64,000 nt of DNA from Pseudomonas californiensis (GTDB lineage: Bacteria > Pseudomonadota > Gammaproteobacteria > Pseudomonadales > Pseudomonadaceae). Positions 36,656 through 47,759 of the stretch are shown piece after piece. The stretch is taken from NCBI RefSeq assembly GCF_021147775.1, contig NZ_JAGTPK010000002.1:124001-188000 (forward strand), in the 5' to 3' direction. Each line of letters starts with the position of its first letter. The first letter of the stretch is position 1. Both the position numbers and the translations under genes were made by a program. Below the pieces are notes generated by a model. That model ran no database searches. It was not told the DNA's origin and worked only from the letters and a program-made list of their open reading frames with translations.

Positions 36656-39511
36656 ATGGTTCAGGTTCGTAAACTGGTATTAGCAATTGCTGCGGCTTCG
36701 GCGCTGTCATCGGGTATGGCGCAGGCGTTGGGGCTCGGGGAATTGTCTGTCAAGTCGACCCTGAATCAGCCACTGGTAGCCGAGATCGAGTTGACGGATG
36801 CACAGGGCGTCAATGCTGCGCAAGTTGTGCCCAGTCTTGCCACCACGGCTGACTTCGCACAGGCGGGTATCACCCGTCAGGCGTTTCTCAATGATCTGAG
36901 CTTTACCCCGGTGATCAATGCCAGCGGCAGAAGCGTGCTGCGCATAACCTCCACCAAGCCGGTGCGTGAGCCATACGTGAAATTCCTGGTTCAGGTGCTG
37001 TGGCCGAACGGGCGCCTGCTGCGCGAGTACAGTCTGCTTCTGGATCCACCCAAGTTTTCCCCTGAGGCTGCAGCGGCGGCCGCAGCGCCTGTCCCATCTG
37101 CCGGAGCACCTGCTCAGCCTGCGACCATAGCGCCGCCGACCGACGTCGCGACGCCAGCAGCGCCTGCGCCAACGGCCCCTGCCGCGCCCGAGGCAGCCTT
37201 GCCGCCGCCTGCTGCAGACAAGCAGGCTCAGTACGTGACGGGCAACAACGACACATTGTGGGAAATTGCCACGAAAGTTCGCACGGGCGGAACCGTTCAG
37301 CAGACCATGCTGGCGATTCAGGCGCTCAACCCGGACGCATTTATCGCGGGCAATATCAACCGGCTGAAGAAAGGTCAGGTGTTGCGCCTGCCGTCCCCTC
37401 AGCAGACCACAGCGCTGCCTCAGCCGCAGGCGGTGGCGGAGGTTTCGCGTCAGTACAGCGCATGGCGCGAAGGCCGTCGTCTCCCGGCCGGCACGCGTCA
37501 GGTAGACGCAACACGCCGTGATCGGGCAGGTGCCGCGCCTTCCAAAGTGGATACGGCCGATAACCTGAGTCTCGTATCGGCCAGCGGCAAGCCAGCCGCC
37601 AAAGGCGCTGCGGGCGACAGCGACCTGAGCAACAAGCTTTCAGTGGCTCAGGAAGCACTCGACACTTCGCGTCGTGACAATGCCGAGCTGAAAAGCCGCA
37701 TGAACGACCTGCAAAGTCAGCTCGACAAGCTGCAACGTCTGATCGAACTCAAAAATGGCCAGTTGGCGAAAATGCAGGCCGGTGGGGCTGCGGTTCCGCC
37801 TGCCACACCTGCTGCCACTCCAGCGACACCGCCTGTGACAGCGGCCAATGCCGCTGTGCCGGCTTCGCTGGTCGATGCCAACGGTGCGCCGGTGAAACCG
37901 GCCGGCGAGATCGCCCCTGAGGACGCACTGCCTGCCGGTGCCGCTCAAGTCGCCACTCCCGCGGCTGAACAACCATTGGCTGTCGAGCCGGTTGCTGCTC
38001 CTGAAGAAGAGGATCAGTTGCAGAAGATCCTCAATAACCCGATATTGCTAGGCCTGATCGGCGGCGCGGTATTGTTGATTCTGGCGCTGCTGCTGTTGTT
38101 TCTGGCTCGTCGCCGTGCGGCCAAGGCCGAAGCCGAGAAGCACCGTCGGATGGCGCGTGCTCTGGCTGAAGAGTCTGAATTCAATTCTGACATGGACATG
38201 AATGCCCCTCCTGCAAGCTTCGACGGGCTTGATGTTCCGCCACCGAATGCACGTATGGGTGCCGCTGGTGCAGCCGCTGCAGCCGCTTCCCGCGAGCGTT
38301 CAGCCGACCCTCTGGTGCAGGCTGAAATTCATATCGCTTACGGGCGCATGAATCAGGCAGTCGAACTGCTGGAAGAGTCGGTCAAGGACGATCCGAAGCG
38401 TGACGACATTCGTCTGAAGCTGATGGAAATCTACGCAGAACAGGGCAACAACAAGGCTTACGCCGCTCACGAACGCAAGTTGGTGGCCGCGGGAAAGCTT
38501 GAAGCTGAGGGCGAGCAGCTAAAAGATCAACACTCGACCCAGAACACTGTGCCTCCGGTTGTTGTGCCCCCTGTTGTTACGAAGCCCGTGGTTGATGCTG
38601 CACCTGCTTCAGTGGCTGCACCTGTCGCGGCAACCGTAGCAATTGCGGCCGCTGCAGCCAGTGCTGCGGCCTTGGCAGCACAGCTTGATGCCAAGTACGT
38701 TGAGGAGCTGCTGGCCGATGACATTAAGCAGTCAGAGCCCGTTGCTGAACCTGAAGTTGTAGCCGTCAGTCCGGCAGTCGTTGAACCAGAGCCAGAGCCA
38801 GAGCTTGACGCTGATGCATTCGACCATGACTTTGATCTGAGCCTTGATGAGTTCGATGAGCCTGCGCCGGCGGGTGTATCGACGGTTGATAATGTCGATG
38901 ATCTGTTGCTTGATGAGCCGTCGGTATCGGCGGTGTCCACCGATGACGAACTGAGCTTTGAGTCGATCATGCAGCAACAGGAAGCCGCGCGTGCTGCTTC
39001 CACTTCTGACGATCTCGCCGATTTCGATCTGGACTTGTCCGAAGAGGATTCGGCGCTCAAGAACGAAGACGACTTCCTGTTGGGGCTGAACGACGAGCCC
39101 GTTGCACCGGTGACGCCCGCTACGCCGCCGGTCATTGCTGATGACCTTGAGTTGCCCGAGGATTTTGACCTTTCACTGGCCGACGAGATCGAGTCTGATC
39201 AGGCAAGCCAGGCGTTCGCCACCGAGATCGATGACGTCAACGCCGAGTTGGATCGCCTGTCGCAGAACCTTGAACATCCGCCGCTCGATGAACCCCGGTT
39301 CACCGCAGAAGATGCCATGGCGCTGGATGATGAGCCTGATTTCGACTTCATGGCCGGTACTGATGAAGCAGCGACCAAGCTGGATCTGGCGCGTGCTTAC
39401 ATCGATATGGGCGATGCCGACGGTGCTCGGGACATCCTTGATGAAGTGGTCACTGAGGGTGACGACGGCCAGAAGAGAGAAGCACGGGAAATGCTCTCGC
39501 GCCTTGCCTGA
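36656..39511 (+). CDS. fimV: FimV polar hub protein
   Basis: A 951-residue inner-membrane protein needed in P. aeruginosa for type IV pilus assembly, polar localisation and cAMP signalling. Signal peptide 1-25; FimV N-terminal domain (ALGLGELSVKSTLNQPLVAEIEL); LysM near 190-250 (YVTGNNDTLWEIATKV); coiled coil around 325-370; membrane helix about 459-482; cytoplasmic TPR region (about 555-605), long acidic linker, and the C-terminal TPR domain ending DARDILDEV-like repeats (ARDILDEVVTEGDDGQ). The ATG at 36656 has no ideal Shine-Dalgarno but fits the signal peptide. Followed by truA as in PAO1. Confidence 0.95.
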   Translation: MVQVRKLVLAIAAASALSSGMAQALGLGELSVKSTLNQPLVAEIELTDAQGVNAAQVVPSLATTADFAQAGITRQAFLNDLSFTPVINASGRSVLRITSTKPVREPYVKFLVQVLWPNGRLLREYSLLLDPPKFSPEAAAAAAAPVPSAGAPAQPATIAPPTDVATPAAPAPTAPAAPEAALPPPAADKQAQYVTGNNDTLWEIATKVRTGGTVQQTMLAIQALNPDAFIAGNINRLKKGQVLRLPSPQQTTALPQPQAVAEVSRQYSAWREGRRLPAGTRQVDATRRDRAGAAPSKVDTADNLSLVSASGKPAAKGAAGDSDLSNKLSVAQEALDTSRRDNAELKSRMNDLQSQLDKLQRLIELKNGQLAKMQAGGAAVPPATPAATPATPPVTAANAAVPASLVDANGAPVKPAGEIAPEDALPAGAAQVATPAAEQPLAVEPVAAPEEEDQLQKILNNPILLGLIGGAVLLILALLLLFLARRRAAKAEAEKHRRMARALAEESEFNSDMDMNAPPASFDGLDVPPPNARMGAAGAAAAAASRERSADPLVQAEIHIAYGRMNQAVELLEESVKDDPKRDDIRLKLMEIYAEQGNNKAYAAHERKLVAAGKLEAEGEQLKDQHSTQNTVPPVVVPPVVTKPVVDAAPASVAAPVAATVAIAAAAASAAALAAQLDAKYVEELLADDIKQSEPVAEPEVVAVSPAVVEPEPEPELDADAFDHDFDLSLDEFDEPAPAGVSTVDNVDDLLLDEPSVSAVSTDDELSFESIMQQQEAARAASTSDDLADFDLDLSEEDSALKNEDDFLLGLNDEPVAPVTPATPPVIADDLELPEDFDLSLADEIESDQASQAFATEIDDVNAELDRLSQNLEHPPLDEPRFTAEDAMALDDEPDFDFMAGTDEAATKLDLARAYIDMGDADGARDILDEVVTEGDDGQKREAREMLSRLA

Positions 39512-39530
39512 TCCTGCTTGCGCTGCACCA

Positions 39531-39556
39531 CAGACGGCCGCTTATGCGGCCGTCTG
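39531..39556 (+). terminator. Strong hairpin after fimV
   Basis: CAGACGGCCGC and GCGGCCGTCTG form a perfect 11-bp GC-rich stem with a 4-base loop 20 bases after the fimV stop. The following sequence is only moderately T-rich, so it may be an intrinsic terminator or an mRNA-stabilising end. Confidence 0.6.
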
Positions 39557-39596
39557 CATTTGGTGCCGTGCGTGTGGCGTCTTTTTTTCGCGGCCG

Positions 39597-39602
39597 TATA
39601 AT
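39597..39602 (+). promoter_or_regulatory. -10 element of a truA promoter
   Basis: A perfect TATAAT lies 36 bases before the TTG start of truA. The -35 region (TGGCGT at 39575-39580, 16-base spacer) is weak. Together with the preceding hairpin it suggests that truA-trpF are transcribed separately from fimV. Confidence 0.55.
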
Positions 39603-39637
39603 GGCCGCCTTTTCGCAAACCGACAGGCTGTAGCACC

Positions 39638-40486
39638 TTGGCGAATATTGATAACCCGGTTGGAGAGATGGCGGCCGAGGGCTTTTCCCGGATCGCGCTG
39701 GGCGTGGAGTACAAGGGGTCACGCTATTGCGGCTGGCAGCGACAGGCTTCCGGCGTATTGACTGTGCAGGAAACCCTTGAAAATGCGCTGTCCAAAGTCG
39801 CCGATTCACCTGTGTCGCTGATGTGCGCCGGGCGTACCGACGCAGGTGTGCATGCGTGTGGTCAGGTGGTGCACTTTGATACCCAGGCCGAGCGCTCGCT
39901 CAAGGCATGGGTCATGGGTGCCAATATCAATCTGCCGCACGACATCAGCGTGACGTGGGCGAAAGTCATGCCCGCTGATTTTCATGCGCGTTTCAAGGCC
40001 ATCGCCCGCCGGTATCGGTACGTGATCTATAACGACCAGATACGTCCGGCGCACCTGAATCAGGAAATCACCTGGAATCATCGCCCGCTGGATGTGGAGC
40101 GTATGGCCGAGGCCGCGCAGCATCTGGTGGGGACTCACGATTTCAGTGCGTTTCGCGCCGGGCAGTGTCAGGCCAAGTCGCCGGTCAAACAACTGCATCA
40201 CCTGCGGGTGAGTCGTCACGGCAAGATGATCGTGATCGACGTGCGCGCCAACGCTTTTCTGCATCACATGGTCCGCAACATTGCCGGCGTCCTGATGACG
40301 ATCGGTGCCGGTGAGCGCCCAGTCGAGTGGGCGAAGGATGTTCTGGAAAGTCGCGTCCGTCGTACCGGGGGCGTCACCGCCCATCCCTATGGTCTGTATC
40401 TGGTTCAGGTCGAGTACCGCGAGCAGTTCCCACTGCCGGAGCGCTACATTGGTCCGCATTTTCTTACAGGCTTCGCTGAAGTTTGA
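39638..40486 (+). CDS. truA: tRNA pseudouridine(38-40) synthase TruA
   Basis: Modifies U38-U40 in the anticodon arm. The 282-residue protein has the catalytic Asp in CAGRTDAGVHACGQVVHFD (about residue 70) and NAFLHHMVRNIAGVLM. The start is uncertain: TTG at 39638 (MANIDNPVGE) or ATG at 39668, which has GGAG very close. Conserved fimV-truA-trpF order. Confidence 0.94.
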   Translation: MANIDNPVGEMAAEGFSRIALGVEYKGSRYCGWQRQASGVLTVQETLENALSKVADSPVSLMCAGRTDAGVHACGQVVHFDTQAERSLKAWVMGANINLPHDISVTWAKVMPADFHARFKAIARRYRYVIYNDQIRPAHLNQEITWNHRPLDVERMAEAAQHLVGTHDFSAFRAGQCQAKSPVKQLHHLRVSRHGKMIVIDVRANAFLHHMVRNIAGVLMTIGAGERPVEWAKDVLESRVRRTGGVTAHPYGLYLVQVEYREQFPLPERYIGPHFLTGFAEV

Positions 40487-40552
40487 CGCTGACGGCCTGA
40501 CGAGCATTTGCTAACATCCGGGACTTTCCGAAAGGTCTGAGGTTTTCACTAC

Positions 40553-41173
40553 ATGTCAGCCGTTCGCAGCAAGATCTGCGGGATTACCCGCATAGAAGAT
40601 GCCCTGGCTGCCGCCGAGGCGGGTGCCGATGCCATCGGGCTGGTGTTCTATCCCAAAAGCCCCCGTGCCGTCACTGTTCATCAGGCGCGCGAAATCATTG
40701 CCGCGTTGCCGCCTTTCATCACCACGGTCGGGCTCTTCGTCAATGCCAGTCGTTGCGAGCTGAACGAAACGCTGGATGCCGTTGCGCTGGATATGCTGCA
40801 GTTTCACGGTGACGAAACACCGGACGACTGTGACGGCTATCATCGACCCTACATAAAAGCATTGCGTGTAAAGGCGGGCGACGATATCAATCAGGCCTGC
40901 AGGGCCTATCGCAATGCGCGTGGCATTCTGCTGGACACCTATGTCGAGGGCGTGCCGGGCGGTACGGGTGAAACCTTCGACTGGGCGCTTATCCCCGCAG
41001 ATCTCTGCAAGCCGGTCATACTGGCGGGTGGTCTGACGTCGGCCAACGTTGCGCAGGCCATTGCTCAGGTTCGGCCTTACGCGGTGGACGTCAGCGGTGG
41101 TGTCGAAAGAGGCAAGGGCATCAAGGATCCCGAGAAGATTCGGGCATTCATGAGCGCGGTACACAGTGCCTGA
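40553..41173 (+). CDS. trpF: Phosphoribosylanthranilate isomerase
   Basis: Third step of tryptophan synthesis. A 206-residue TIM barrel beginning [19 protein letters not shown] with the catalytic Cys (CGIT), [20 protein letters not shown] and the C-terminal phosphate loop [15 protein letters not shown]. The other trp genes are not nearby, normal for Pseudomonas. A GACGGC/GCCGTC hairpin follows the stop. Confidence 0.95.
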   Translation: MSAVRSKICGITRIEDALAAAEAGADAIGLVFYPKSPRAVTVHQAREIIAALPPFITTVGLFVNASRCELNETLDAVALDMLQFHGDETPDDCDGYHRPYIKALRVKAGDDINQACRAYRNARGILLDTYVEGVPGGTGETFDWALIPADLCKPVILAGGLTSANVAQAIAQVRPYAVDVSGGVERGKGIKDPEKIRAFMSAVHSA

Positions 41174-41421
41174 TGTGACGGCTGCGGTTCGGCCGCCGTC
41201 CATAAGCCTGTCCCCGACGTAAGACATGCGGGTCGAATTGAGTGAAGGGCGATGCCAGTGCGCATCGTTCTCGTTGAAAAAAACGTGACAGAGGGCGTGC
41301 AGGTCAGGCCATAAGCCGACCGTCGAACTCTCGTCGCCACACATACGAATCTAGTCAAGGGCATGCGCCTGGCCTTTAGTTGCCATGCGTTCGAGCCGCA
41401 CCGGTATTGGAGATAAAAAGC

Positions 41422-42342
41422 ATGAGCAACTGGTTGGTAGACAAACTGATCCCATCGATCATGCGTTCCGAGGTCAAGAAAAGCTCAGTGCCTGAAGGGC
41501 TGTGGCACAAATGCCCGTCCTGTGAAGCTGTGCTCTATCGTCCAGAGCTTGAAAAGACCCTGGATGTTTGCCCCAAGTGCAACCACCACATGCGTATTGG
41601 CGCTCGCGCCCGCCTGGATATCTTTCTCGATACCGAAGGTCGCGATGAACTGGGCGTCGAACTGGAGCCTGTGGACCGTCTGAAGTTTCGCGACGGCAAA
41701 AAGTACAAGGACCGTCTGACTGCTGCGCAGAAGCAGACCGGTGAAAAGGACGCGCTGATTTCCATGAGCGGCACGCTGCTGGGTATGCCGGTAGTGGTGT
41801 CTGCGTTCGAATTCTCGTTCATGGGCGGCTCGATGGGCGCAATCGTCGGCGAGCGTTTTGTACGTGCTGCCAACTATGCGCTGGAAAATCGCTGCCCGAT
41901 GATCTGCTTTGCTGCATCCGGTGGTGCGCGAATGCAGGAAGCGCTCATCTCGCTGATGCAGATGGCCAAGACCTCTGCTGTGCTGGCCCGCCTGCGTGAA
42001 GAAGGGCTGCCGTTCATTTCCGTGTTGACCGACCCGGTCTACGGTGGTGTATCTGCCAGTCTTGCGATGCTGGGTGACGTGATTGTTGCCGAGCCCAAAG
42101 CATTGATCGGTTTTGCCGGTCCTCGCGTCATCGAGCAGACCGTTCGCGAAAAACTCCCTGAAGGTTTCCAGCGCAGCGAATTCCTGCTGGATCACGGCGC
42201 AATCGACATGATCGTTTCACGCAGCGAGCTGCGTCCGCGCCTGGGCAATCTGCTGGCCCAGATGATGAACCTGCCGACACCAAAGTTTGTTGCACCGGTC
42301 GTCGAGCCGATCATCGTACCGCCGGCTCCAGCCTCGGTATGA
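41422..42342 (+). CDS. accD: Acetyl-CoA carboxylase carboxyltransferase beta subunit
   Basis: Transfers CO2 from carboxybiotin to acetyl-CoA together with AccA. The 306-residue protein has an N-terminal zinc finger (CPSC...CPKC, about residues 32-54) and the crotonase-like carboxyltransferase domain ([38 protein letters not shown]). The ATG at 41422 has GGAG about 9 bases upstream. The 248 bases before it hold no gene. folC overlaps its stop (ATGA). Confidence 0.96.
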   Translation: MSNWLVDKLIPSIMRSEVKKSSVPEGLWHKCPSCEAVLYRPELEKTLDVCPKCNHHMRIGARARLDIFLDTEGRDELGVELEPVDRLKFRDGKKYKDRLTAAQKQTGEKDALISMSGTLLGMPVVVSAFEFSFMGGSMGAIVGERFVRAANYALENRCPMICFAASGGARMQEALISLMQMAKTSAVLARLREEGLPFISVLTDPVYGGVSASLAMLGDVIVAEPKALIGFAGPRVIEQTVREKLPEGFQRSEFLLDHGAIDMIVSRSELRPRLGNLLAQMMNLPTPKFVAPVVEPIIVPPAPASV

Positions 42343-43643
42343 CCCTTTCGACTCTGAGCGACTGGCTTGCCTATCTGGAACAGCTTCATCCATCCGCCAT
42401 TGACATGGGTCTGGATCGTTCACGTCAGGTAGCGCAGCAGTTGGGCCTGACGCGGCCAGCGCGCCGCGTCATTACAGTAACGGGCACCAACGGCAAGGGC
42501 TCGACCTGCGCCTTTGTTGCCGCACTGTTGCAGTCCCAGGGTCTGAAAGTCGGTGTGTACAGCTCGCCGCACCTTCTCAATTACAACGAGCGGGTGAAAG
42601 TGCAGGGCGTCGAGGCGACTGACCTCCAGTTGTGCGATGCATTTGCGGCCGTCGAGTCCGCGAGGGGTGACACCACTCTCACGTATTTCGAAATGGGCAC
42701 CCTTGCGGCGTTCTGGCTCTTCGAGCAGGCCCAGCTTGATGCTGTGGTACTGGAGGTCGGCCTGGGTGGTCGTCTTGACGCGGTGAACCTGATCGATGCC
42801 GATTTTGCGCTGGTCACCAGCATTGGTCTGGACCATGCCGACTGGCTCGGAGACACACGCGAATCGGTTGCTTTCGAAAAAGCCGGTATTTTCCGAGCGG
42901 GTCGCCCGGCGTTGTGTGGTGATCTCGATCCACCAGAGCCTCTTCTGGCCAAGGCACAGGAGTTGGGCAGTCCTTTGTTGCTGCGCGGCCGCGATTTTGA
43001 TTTTTCGGTGGGTCAGCAGGCCTGGGATTGGCGCGGGACTGCCCATGGTGAGGTGATCGAGTTGCGCGGCTTGCCGTTGCTGGATCTGCCCATGGAAAAC
43101 GCAGCCCTTGCGCTTCAGGCGTTTGCGTTGCTGGGCTATCCGATGCAGCCTGAGGTCATCAGTCATGCGCTGGCTCAGACCCGGCTCACGGGCCGGCTGG
43201 ATCGACGCATCGTCAACTGGCATGGCAAGAGGCTGAACCTGTTGCTCGATGTTGGTCACAACCCGCACGCGGCGCAGTTTCTGGCCCGGCGCATGGCGCA
43301 GCGGCCGGTGGCTGGCAAACGTCTCGCTGTGTTCGGTCTTCTGTCCGACAAGGATCTCGACGGGGTCGTCCGCGAGCTGGTTTCCAGTATTCAGGACTGG
43401 GCAGTAGCGCCGCTGCCGACCTCCCGCAGCCGACCGGCGACCGAGCTGCATTCGGTGCTACAGAACCTTGGCGCGAATGTGAAGTCCTACCAGAGCATCG
43501 CGCTGGCGCTGGAAGCTCAGTGCGCGCATGCAATGCCCGATGACGAAATTCTGCTGTTCGGATCTTTTTATTGTGTGGCCGAGGCGCTGGAATGGTTGGC
43601 CCGGTCCACCCGCGAGGACGCTGCAAATGGCTTTGCTGGATAA
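42339..43643 (+). CDS. folC: Folylpolyglutamate synthase/dihydrofolate synthase
   Basis: Adds glutamate to dihydropteroate and folates. The 434-residue Mur-ligase-like protein has the P-loop [13 protein letters not shown] (about 48-60), [13 protein letters not shown] and the C-terminal domain motif [16 protein letters not shown]. It overlaps accD by 4 bases and the SPOR gene by 17. Confidence 0.95.
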   Translation: MTLSTLSDWLAYLEQLHPSAIDMGLDRSRQVAQQLGLTRPARRVITVTGTNGKGSTCAFVAALLQSQGLKVGVYSSPHLLNYNERVKVQGVEATDLQLCDAFAAVESARGDTTLTYFEMGTLAAFWLFEQAQLDAVVLEVGLGGRLDAVNLIDADFALVTSIGLDHADWLGDTRESVAFEKAGIFRAGRPALCGDLDPPEPLLAKAQELGSPLLLRGRDFDFSVGQQAWDWRGTAHGEVIELRGLPLLDLPMENAALALQAFALLGYPMQPEVISHALAQTRLTGRLDRRIVNWHGKRLNLLLDVGHNPHAAQFLARRMAQRPVAGKRLAVFGLLSDKDLDGVVRELVSSIQDWAVAPLPTSRSRPATELHSVLQNLGANVKSYQSIALALEAQCAHAMPDDEILLFGSFYCVAEALEWLARSTREDAANGFAG

Positions 43644-44301
43644 CGTATTCAAGCAGCGGATGGTTGGCGCGCTGGTTCTCATCGCCGTTGCGGTGATCTT
43701 CCTTCCCATGCTGTTCACTCGTCAGGACGAGACGCAGCATGTACAGGTTGATGCGCCTGCTGCGCCACAGGCGCCTGCGAGTCAGCAGGTTCAGGTTGAG
43801 CCAGTGGCTGTTCCAGAGCCTGAGCCTATCCCTGGTGAGAATGATGCCAGCGCCGGCAATCAGCCTCCAGCCATGCCGATCGCACCAGCGCCTGCTGTAC
43901 AAAGTGCACCGGCTGCACCGGCTGCACCTGCCGCAGCACCTGCAGCCAAGGCGCCGGTAAAACCCGCTGCACCTGTTGCTACCCCAGCACCTGCTCCGGC
44001 ACCTGCGCCCGCAGCGCCTGCCGTTGCCAAGGCTGCCCCCAGTGGAGTCGACGCCAATGGCTTGTCGGTCAGTTGGTCGGTGCAATTGGCGAGCATGTCC
44101 AATCGTGCGAATGCCGACAACTTGCAGAAAACTCTGCGTACGCAGGGCTACAACGCCTACATCCGTACCGCTGACGGCGTAAACCGCGTGTTTGTAGGAC
44201 CGTTGATCGAGCGTGCCGAGGCTGATCGCCTGCGTGATCAGCTGGACAAACAGCAAAAGCTCAAGGGCATTGTGGTACGTTTCCAGCCTGAACGCGGCTG
44301 A
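43627..44301 (+). CDS. SPOR domain protein, DedD-like
   Basis: A 224-residue bitopic inner-membrane protein. An N-terminal helix (VGALVLIAVAVIFLPMLF, about 13-30) is followed by a Pro/Ala-rich periplasmic linker of about 100 residues and a C-terminal SPOR domain (SVQLASMSNRANADNLQKTL) that binds denuded septal glycan. DedD family proteins help cell division. It starts inside folC (17-base overlap). A GCCTGCCG/CGGCAGGC hairpin at 44341-44371 follows. Confidence 0.9.
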   Translation: MALLDNVFKQRMVGALVLIAVAVIFLPMLFTRQDETQHVQVDAPAAPQAPASQQVQVEPVAVPEPEPIPGENDASAGNQPPAMPIAPAPAVQSAPAAPAAPAAAPAAKAPVKPAAPVATPAPAPAPAPAAPAVAKAAPSGVDANGLSVSWSVQLASMSNRANADNLQKTLRTQGYNAYIRTADGVNRVFVGPLIERAEADRLRDQLDKQQKLKGIVVRFQPERG

Positions 44302-44359
44302 TCCTCAAGCGTTCTGCCGCACTGTTCAGCGGAAAATGCCGCCTGCCGATAATCGCTGC

Positions 44360-44388
44360 TTACCGGCAGGCGGGCGCTCTGCTAAAAT
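44360..44388 (+). promoter_or_regulatory. Promoter upstream of cvpA-purF
   Basis: An extended -10 (TG-c-TAAAAT, hexamer 44383-44388) lies 17 bases after TTACCG. The -35 sits in the 3' arm of the hairpin GCCTGCCG/CGGCAGGC (44341-44371), so that palindrome may be a terminator for the upstream gene, an operator, or both. Confidence 0.5.
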
Positions 44389-44418
44389 GCGCCGCCTTAT
44401 CTGTCTGCAGGCTGCAAC

Positions 44419-45006
44419 GTGCCATTTTCTCCGGTTGACTGGGCAATTCTGGGAATTGTCGCCATCTCCGCCTTGATCAGTCTGAAACGCGGCTTCGTCA
44501 AGGAAGCACTGTCGTTGACGACGTGGATCATTGCAGGTGTCGTGGCCTGGATGTTTGGCGCGGGGCTGTCGCTGTACCTGGTCAACTACATAGAAACACC
44601 GTCGGCCCGCGTGATTGCGAGCTGCACCATTCTGTTTGTCGCCACCTTGCTGGTCGGCGCCATGGTCAACTTTCTGATAGGCGAACTGATTCGCGTCACC
44701 GGGCTTTCCGGGACCGATCGTTTTCTGGGTATGGTCTTTGGCGCGGCGCGCGGAGGCCTGCTTGTCGTTGTAGCGGTAGGGCTGTTGAGTCTGGGGCCGG
44801 TGCAACAGGATCAATGGTGGCAGCAGTCAAGGCTGGTACCGCAATTTCTCATGGTCGCTGACTGGTCGAAAAACCTGATTCTCGGGATGTCCAGCAAGTG
44901 GCTAGCCAGCGGCATCAGCGTACCTGCTGATCTGCCGTTCAAGGAGCAGATCCTGCCGTCTACAATACCGCAGGATGTGCTCGGTAAATCCAGTTCCACT
45001 AAGTAG
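44419..45006 (+). CDS. cvpA: CvpA family membrane protein
   Basis: A 195-residue inner-membrane protein with about four helices, beginning with GTG (VPFSPVDWAILGIVAISALISLKRGFVKEALSL). CvpA is linked to colicin V production and envelope homeostasis and is almost always upstream of purF, as here with 12 bases between. The C-terminal 45 residues are soluble. Confidence 0.92.
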   Translation: MPFSPVDWAILGIVAISALISLKRGFVKEALSLTTWIIAGVVAWMFGAGLSLYLVNYIETPSARVIASCTILFVATLLVGAMVNFLIGELIRVTGLSGTDRFLGMVFGAARGGLLVVVAVGLLSLGPVQQDQWWQQSRLVPQFLMVADWSKNLILGMSSKWLASGISVPADLPFKEQILPSTIPQDVLGKSSSTK

Positions 45007-45018
45007 GGGTTGTGTCGC

Positions 45019-46527
45019 ATGTGTGGCATCGTCGGTATCGTCGGCAAGTCGAACGTCAATCAGGCGCTGTATGACGCGCTCACCGTCCTCCAACACCGCG
45101 GCCAGGACGCTGCCGGTATCGTAACCAGCCACGATGGCCGGTTGTTTCTGCGCAAGGACAATGGATTAGTGCGTGACGTGTTTCATCAGCGTCACATGCA
45201 GCGCCTGGTCGGGCACATGGGCATTGGCCATGTGCGGTATCCGACTGCGGGCAGCTCGACATCGGCCGAAGCGCAGCCTTTCTACGTCAACTCGCCTTAT
45301 GGCATCACGTTGGCGCACAACGGTAACCTCACCAACGTCGAGCAGTTGGCCAAGGAGATCTACGAATCTGACTTGCGCCATGTCAACACCAATTCCGATT
45401 CGGAAGTGTTGCTGAACGTCTTCGCCCACGAGCTGGCAGTGCGCGGCAAGTTGCAGCCGACCGAAGAAGATATCTTCGCGGCAGTCACCGACGTGCATAA
45501 CCGTTGCCGTGGCGGCTATGCCGTCGTGGCGATGATCACCGGTTACGGCATTGTCGGTTTCCGCGACCCGGACGCCATTCGTCCTATCGTCTTCGGCCAG
45601 CGTCACACCGACGAAGGCGTCGAGTACATGATCGCTTCCGAAAGCGTATCGCTGGATGTTCTCGGCTTCACGCTGATTCGCGACCTGGCACCGGGCGAGG
45701 CGGTCTACATCACTGAAGACGGCAAGCTGCATACCCGTCAGTGTGCGACCAACCCCAAGTACGCCCCGTGCATTTTCGAGCACGTGTATCTCGCACGTCC
45801 CGATTCGATCATCGATGGCATCTCGGTGTACAAGGCGCGTCTGCGCATGGGTGAAAAGCTCGCCGACAAGATCCTGCGCGAGCGTCCGGATCACGACATC
45901 GACGTGGTTATTCCTATTCCGGATACCAGCCGCACAGCGGCCCTGGAGCTGGCCAACCACCTGGGCGTCAAGTTTCGTGAAGGCTTCGTCAAGAACCGTT
46001 ACATCGGCCGTACGTTCATCATGCCGGGCCAGGCTGCACGCAAGAAGTCCGTGCGCCAGAAGCTCAATGCCATCGAGCTTGAGTTCCGCGGCAAGAACGT
46101 GATGCTGGTTGATGACTCGATCGTACGCGGCACGACCTGCAAGCAGATCATTCAAATGGCGCGCGAAGCCGGTGCCAAGAATGTCTACTTCTGTTCGGCG
46201 GCACCTGCGGTACGTTACCCCAACGTCTACGGCATCGACATGCCGAGTGCTCATGAGCTGATTGCCCATAACCGTTCCACCCAGGACGTTGCCGACCTCA
46301 TCGGCGCCGACTGGCTGGTCTATCAGGACTTGAATGACCTGATCGAAGCGGTCAGCGGCAGCAAGAAGATCAAGATCGACAACTTCGATTGCTCGGTCTT
46401 CGACGGCAAGTACGTGACCGGTGATATCGACGAACATTACCTGAACAAGATCGAGCAGGCGCGCAATGACGCCTCCAAGGTCAAGACCCAGGCAGTGAGT
46501 GCGATCATCGACCTGTACAACAATTAA
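45019..46527 (+). CDS. purF: Amidophosphoribosyltransferase
   Basis: First committed step of purine synthesis. The 502-residue protein begins [11 protein letters not shown], with Cys2 the glutaminase nucleophile after Met removal. HNGNLTN and the PRPP-binding loop [13 protein letters not shown] (about 365-377) are present. The ATG at 45019 is required to expose the Cys; an upstream in-frame TTG is rejected. Confidence 0.97.
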   Translation: MCGIVGIVGKSNVNQALYDALTVLQHRGQDAAGIVTSHDGRLFLRKDNGLVRDVFHQRHMQRLVGHMGIGHVRYPTAGSSTSAEAQPFYVNSPYGITLAHNGNLTNVEQLAKEIYESDLRHVNTNSDSEVLLNVFAHELAVRGKLQPTEEDIFAAVTDVHNRCRGGYAVVAMITGYGIVGFRDPDAIRPIVFGQRHTDEGVEYMIASESVSLDVLGFTLIRDLAPGEAVYITEDGKLHTRQCATNPKYAPCIFEHVYLARPDSIIDGISVYKARLRMGEKLADKILRERPDHDIDVVIPIPDTSRTAALELANHLGVKFREGFVKNRYIGRTFIMPGQAARKKSVRQKLNAIELEFRGKNVMLVDDSIVRGTTCKQIIQMAREAGAKNVYFCSAAPAVRYPNVYGIDMPSAHELIAHNRSTQDVADLIGADWLVYQDLNDLIEAVSGSKKIKIDNFDCSVFDGKYVTGDIDEHYLNKIEQARNDASKVKTQAVSAIIDLYNN

Positions 46528-46547
46528 TCTGGATCAGGAGTAGCGGC

Positions 46548-47759
46548 ATGACTCAGGAATGGGATGCAGGTCGGCTGGACAGCGACCTCGAAGGCGTGGG
46601 TTTCGATACTCTCGCCGTACGTGCCGGGCAACACCGCACGCCTGAAGGCGAGCATGGCGATCCGATGTTCTTCACCTCCAGCTACGTGTTCCGCACGGCC
46701 GCCGATGCGGCCGCGCGTTTCGCGGGCGAAGTGCCGGGCAACGTCTACTCGCGCTACACCAACCCGACGGTGCGCTCTTTCGAAGAGCGTATCGCCGCAC
46801 TCGAGGGTGCCGAACAGGCTGTCGCTACTGCCACGGGCATGGCGGCAACCCTGGCTGTGGTCATGAGCCTGTGCAGCGCCGGTGATCACGTGCTGGTGTC
46901 GCGCAGCGTGTTCGGTTCGACCATCAGCCTGTTCGACAAGTATTTCAAGCGTTTCGGTATCGAAGTGGACTACGTGCCGCTGGCCGATCTGGACGGTTGG
47001 AACGCCGCCATCAAATCCAGCACAAAGATGTTGTTTGTCGAGTCGCCTTCCAATCCGCTCGCTGAACTGGTGGACATCGCTGCCTTGTCAGAAATCGCTC
47101 ACGCCAAAGGCGCGATGCTGATCGTCGACAACTGCTTCTGCACGCCAGCCTTGCAGCAGCCATTGCTGCTGGGCGCTGACATTGTCGTGCATTCGGCCAC
47201 CAAGTTCATCGACGGCCAGGGCCGTTGCATGGGGGGTGTGGTTGCCGGTCGTAGCGAGCAGATGAAAGAAGTGGTGGGTTTTCTGCGCACGGCCGGGCCG
47301 ACGCTCAGCCCGTTCAATGCCTGGATCTTCCTCAAGGGCCTCGAAACCCTGAATCTGCGCATGCGTGCACACTGTGCCAATGCTCAGGCGCTGGCCGAGT
47401 GGCTGGAGCAGCAGGACGGTATCGAGAAGGTTCACTACGCCGGTCTCAAGAGCCACCCTCAACATGAGTTGGCCCAGCGTCAGCAGAAAGGTTTCGGGGC
47501 GGTTGTCAGCTTCGAGGTCAGGGGTGGCAAGGACGGTGCGTGGCGCTTTATCGATGCCACGCGGCTGATCTCCATCACCGCCAACCTGGGTGACACCAAA
47601 ACTACCATCACTCACCCGAGCACTACTTCTCACGGGCGGCTTGCGCCACAGGAGCGTGAAGCGGCGGGGATCCGTGACAGCCTGATCAGGGTTGCGGTGG
47701 GTCTGGAAGACGTTGCTGACCTGCAGGCGGATCTGGCGCGCGGCCTGGCGGCGTTGTGA
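46548..47759 (+). CDS. metZ: O-succinylhomoserine sulfhydrylase
   Basis: PLP enzyme making homocysteine from O-succinylhomoserine and sulfide. The 403-residue Cys/Met-metabolism protein contains [22 protein letters not shown] and the PLP Lys in [16 protein letters not shown] (about residue 219). CAGGAG precedes the ATG. purF-metZ linkage matches PAO1 (PA3108-PA3107). Confidence 0.95.
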   Translation: MTQEWDAGRLDSDLEGVGFDTLAVRAGQHRTPEGEHGDPMFFTSSYVFRTAADAAARFAGEVPGNVYSRYTNPTVRSFEERIAALEGAEQAVATATGMAATLAVVMSLCSAGDHVLVSRSVFGSTISLFDKYFKRFGIEVDYVPLADLDGWNAAIKSSTKMLFVESPSNPLAELVDIAALSEIAHAKGAMLIVDNCFCTPALQQPLLLGADIVVHSATKFIDGQGRCMGGVVAGRSEQMKEVVGFLRTAGPTLSPFNAWIFLKGLETLNLRMRAHCANAQALAEWLEQQDGIEKVHYAGLKSHPQHELAQRQQKGFGAVVSFEVRGGKDGAWRFIDATRLISITANLGDTKTTITHPSTTSHGRLAPQEREAAGIRDSLIRVAVGLEDVADLQADLARGLAAL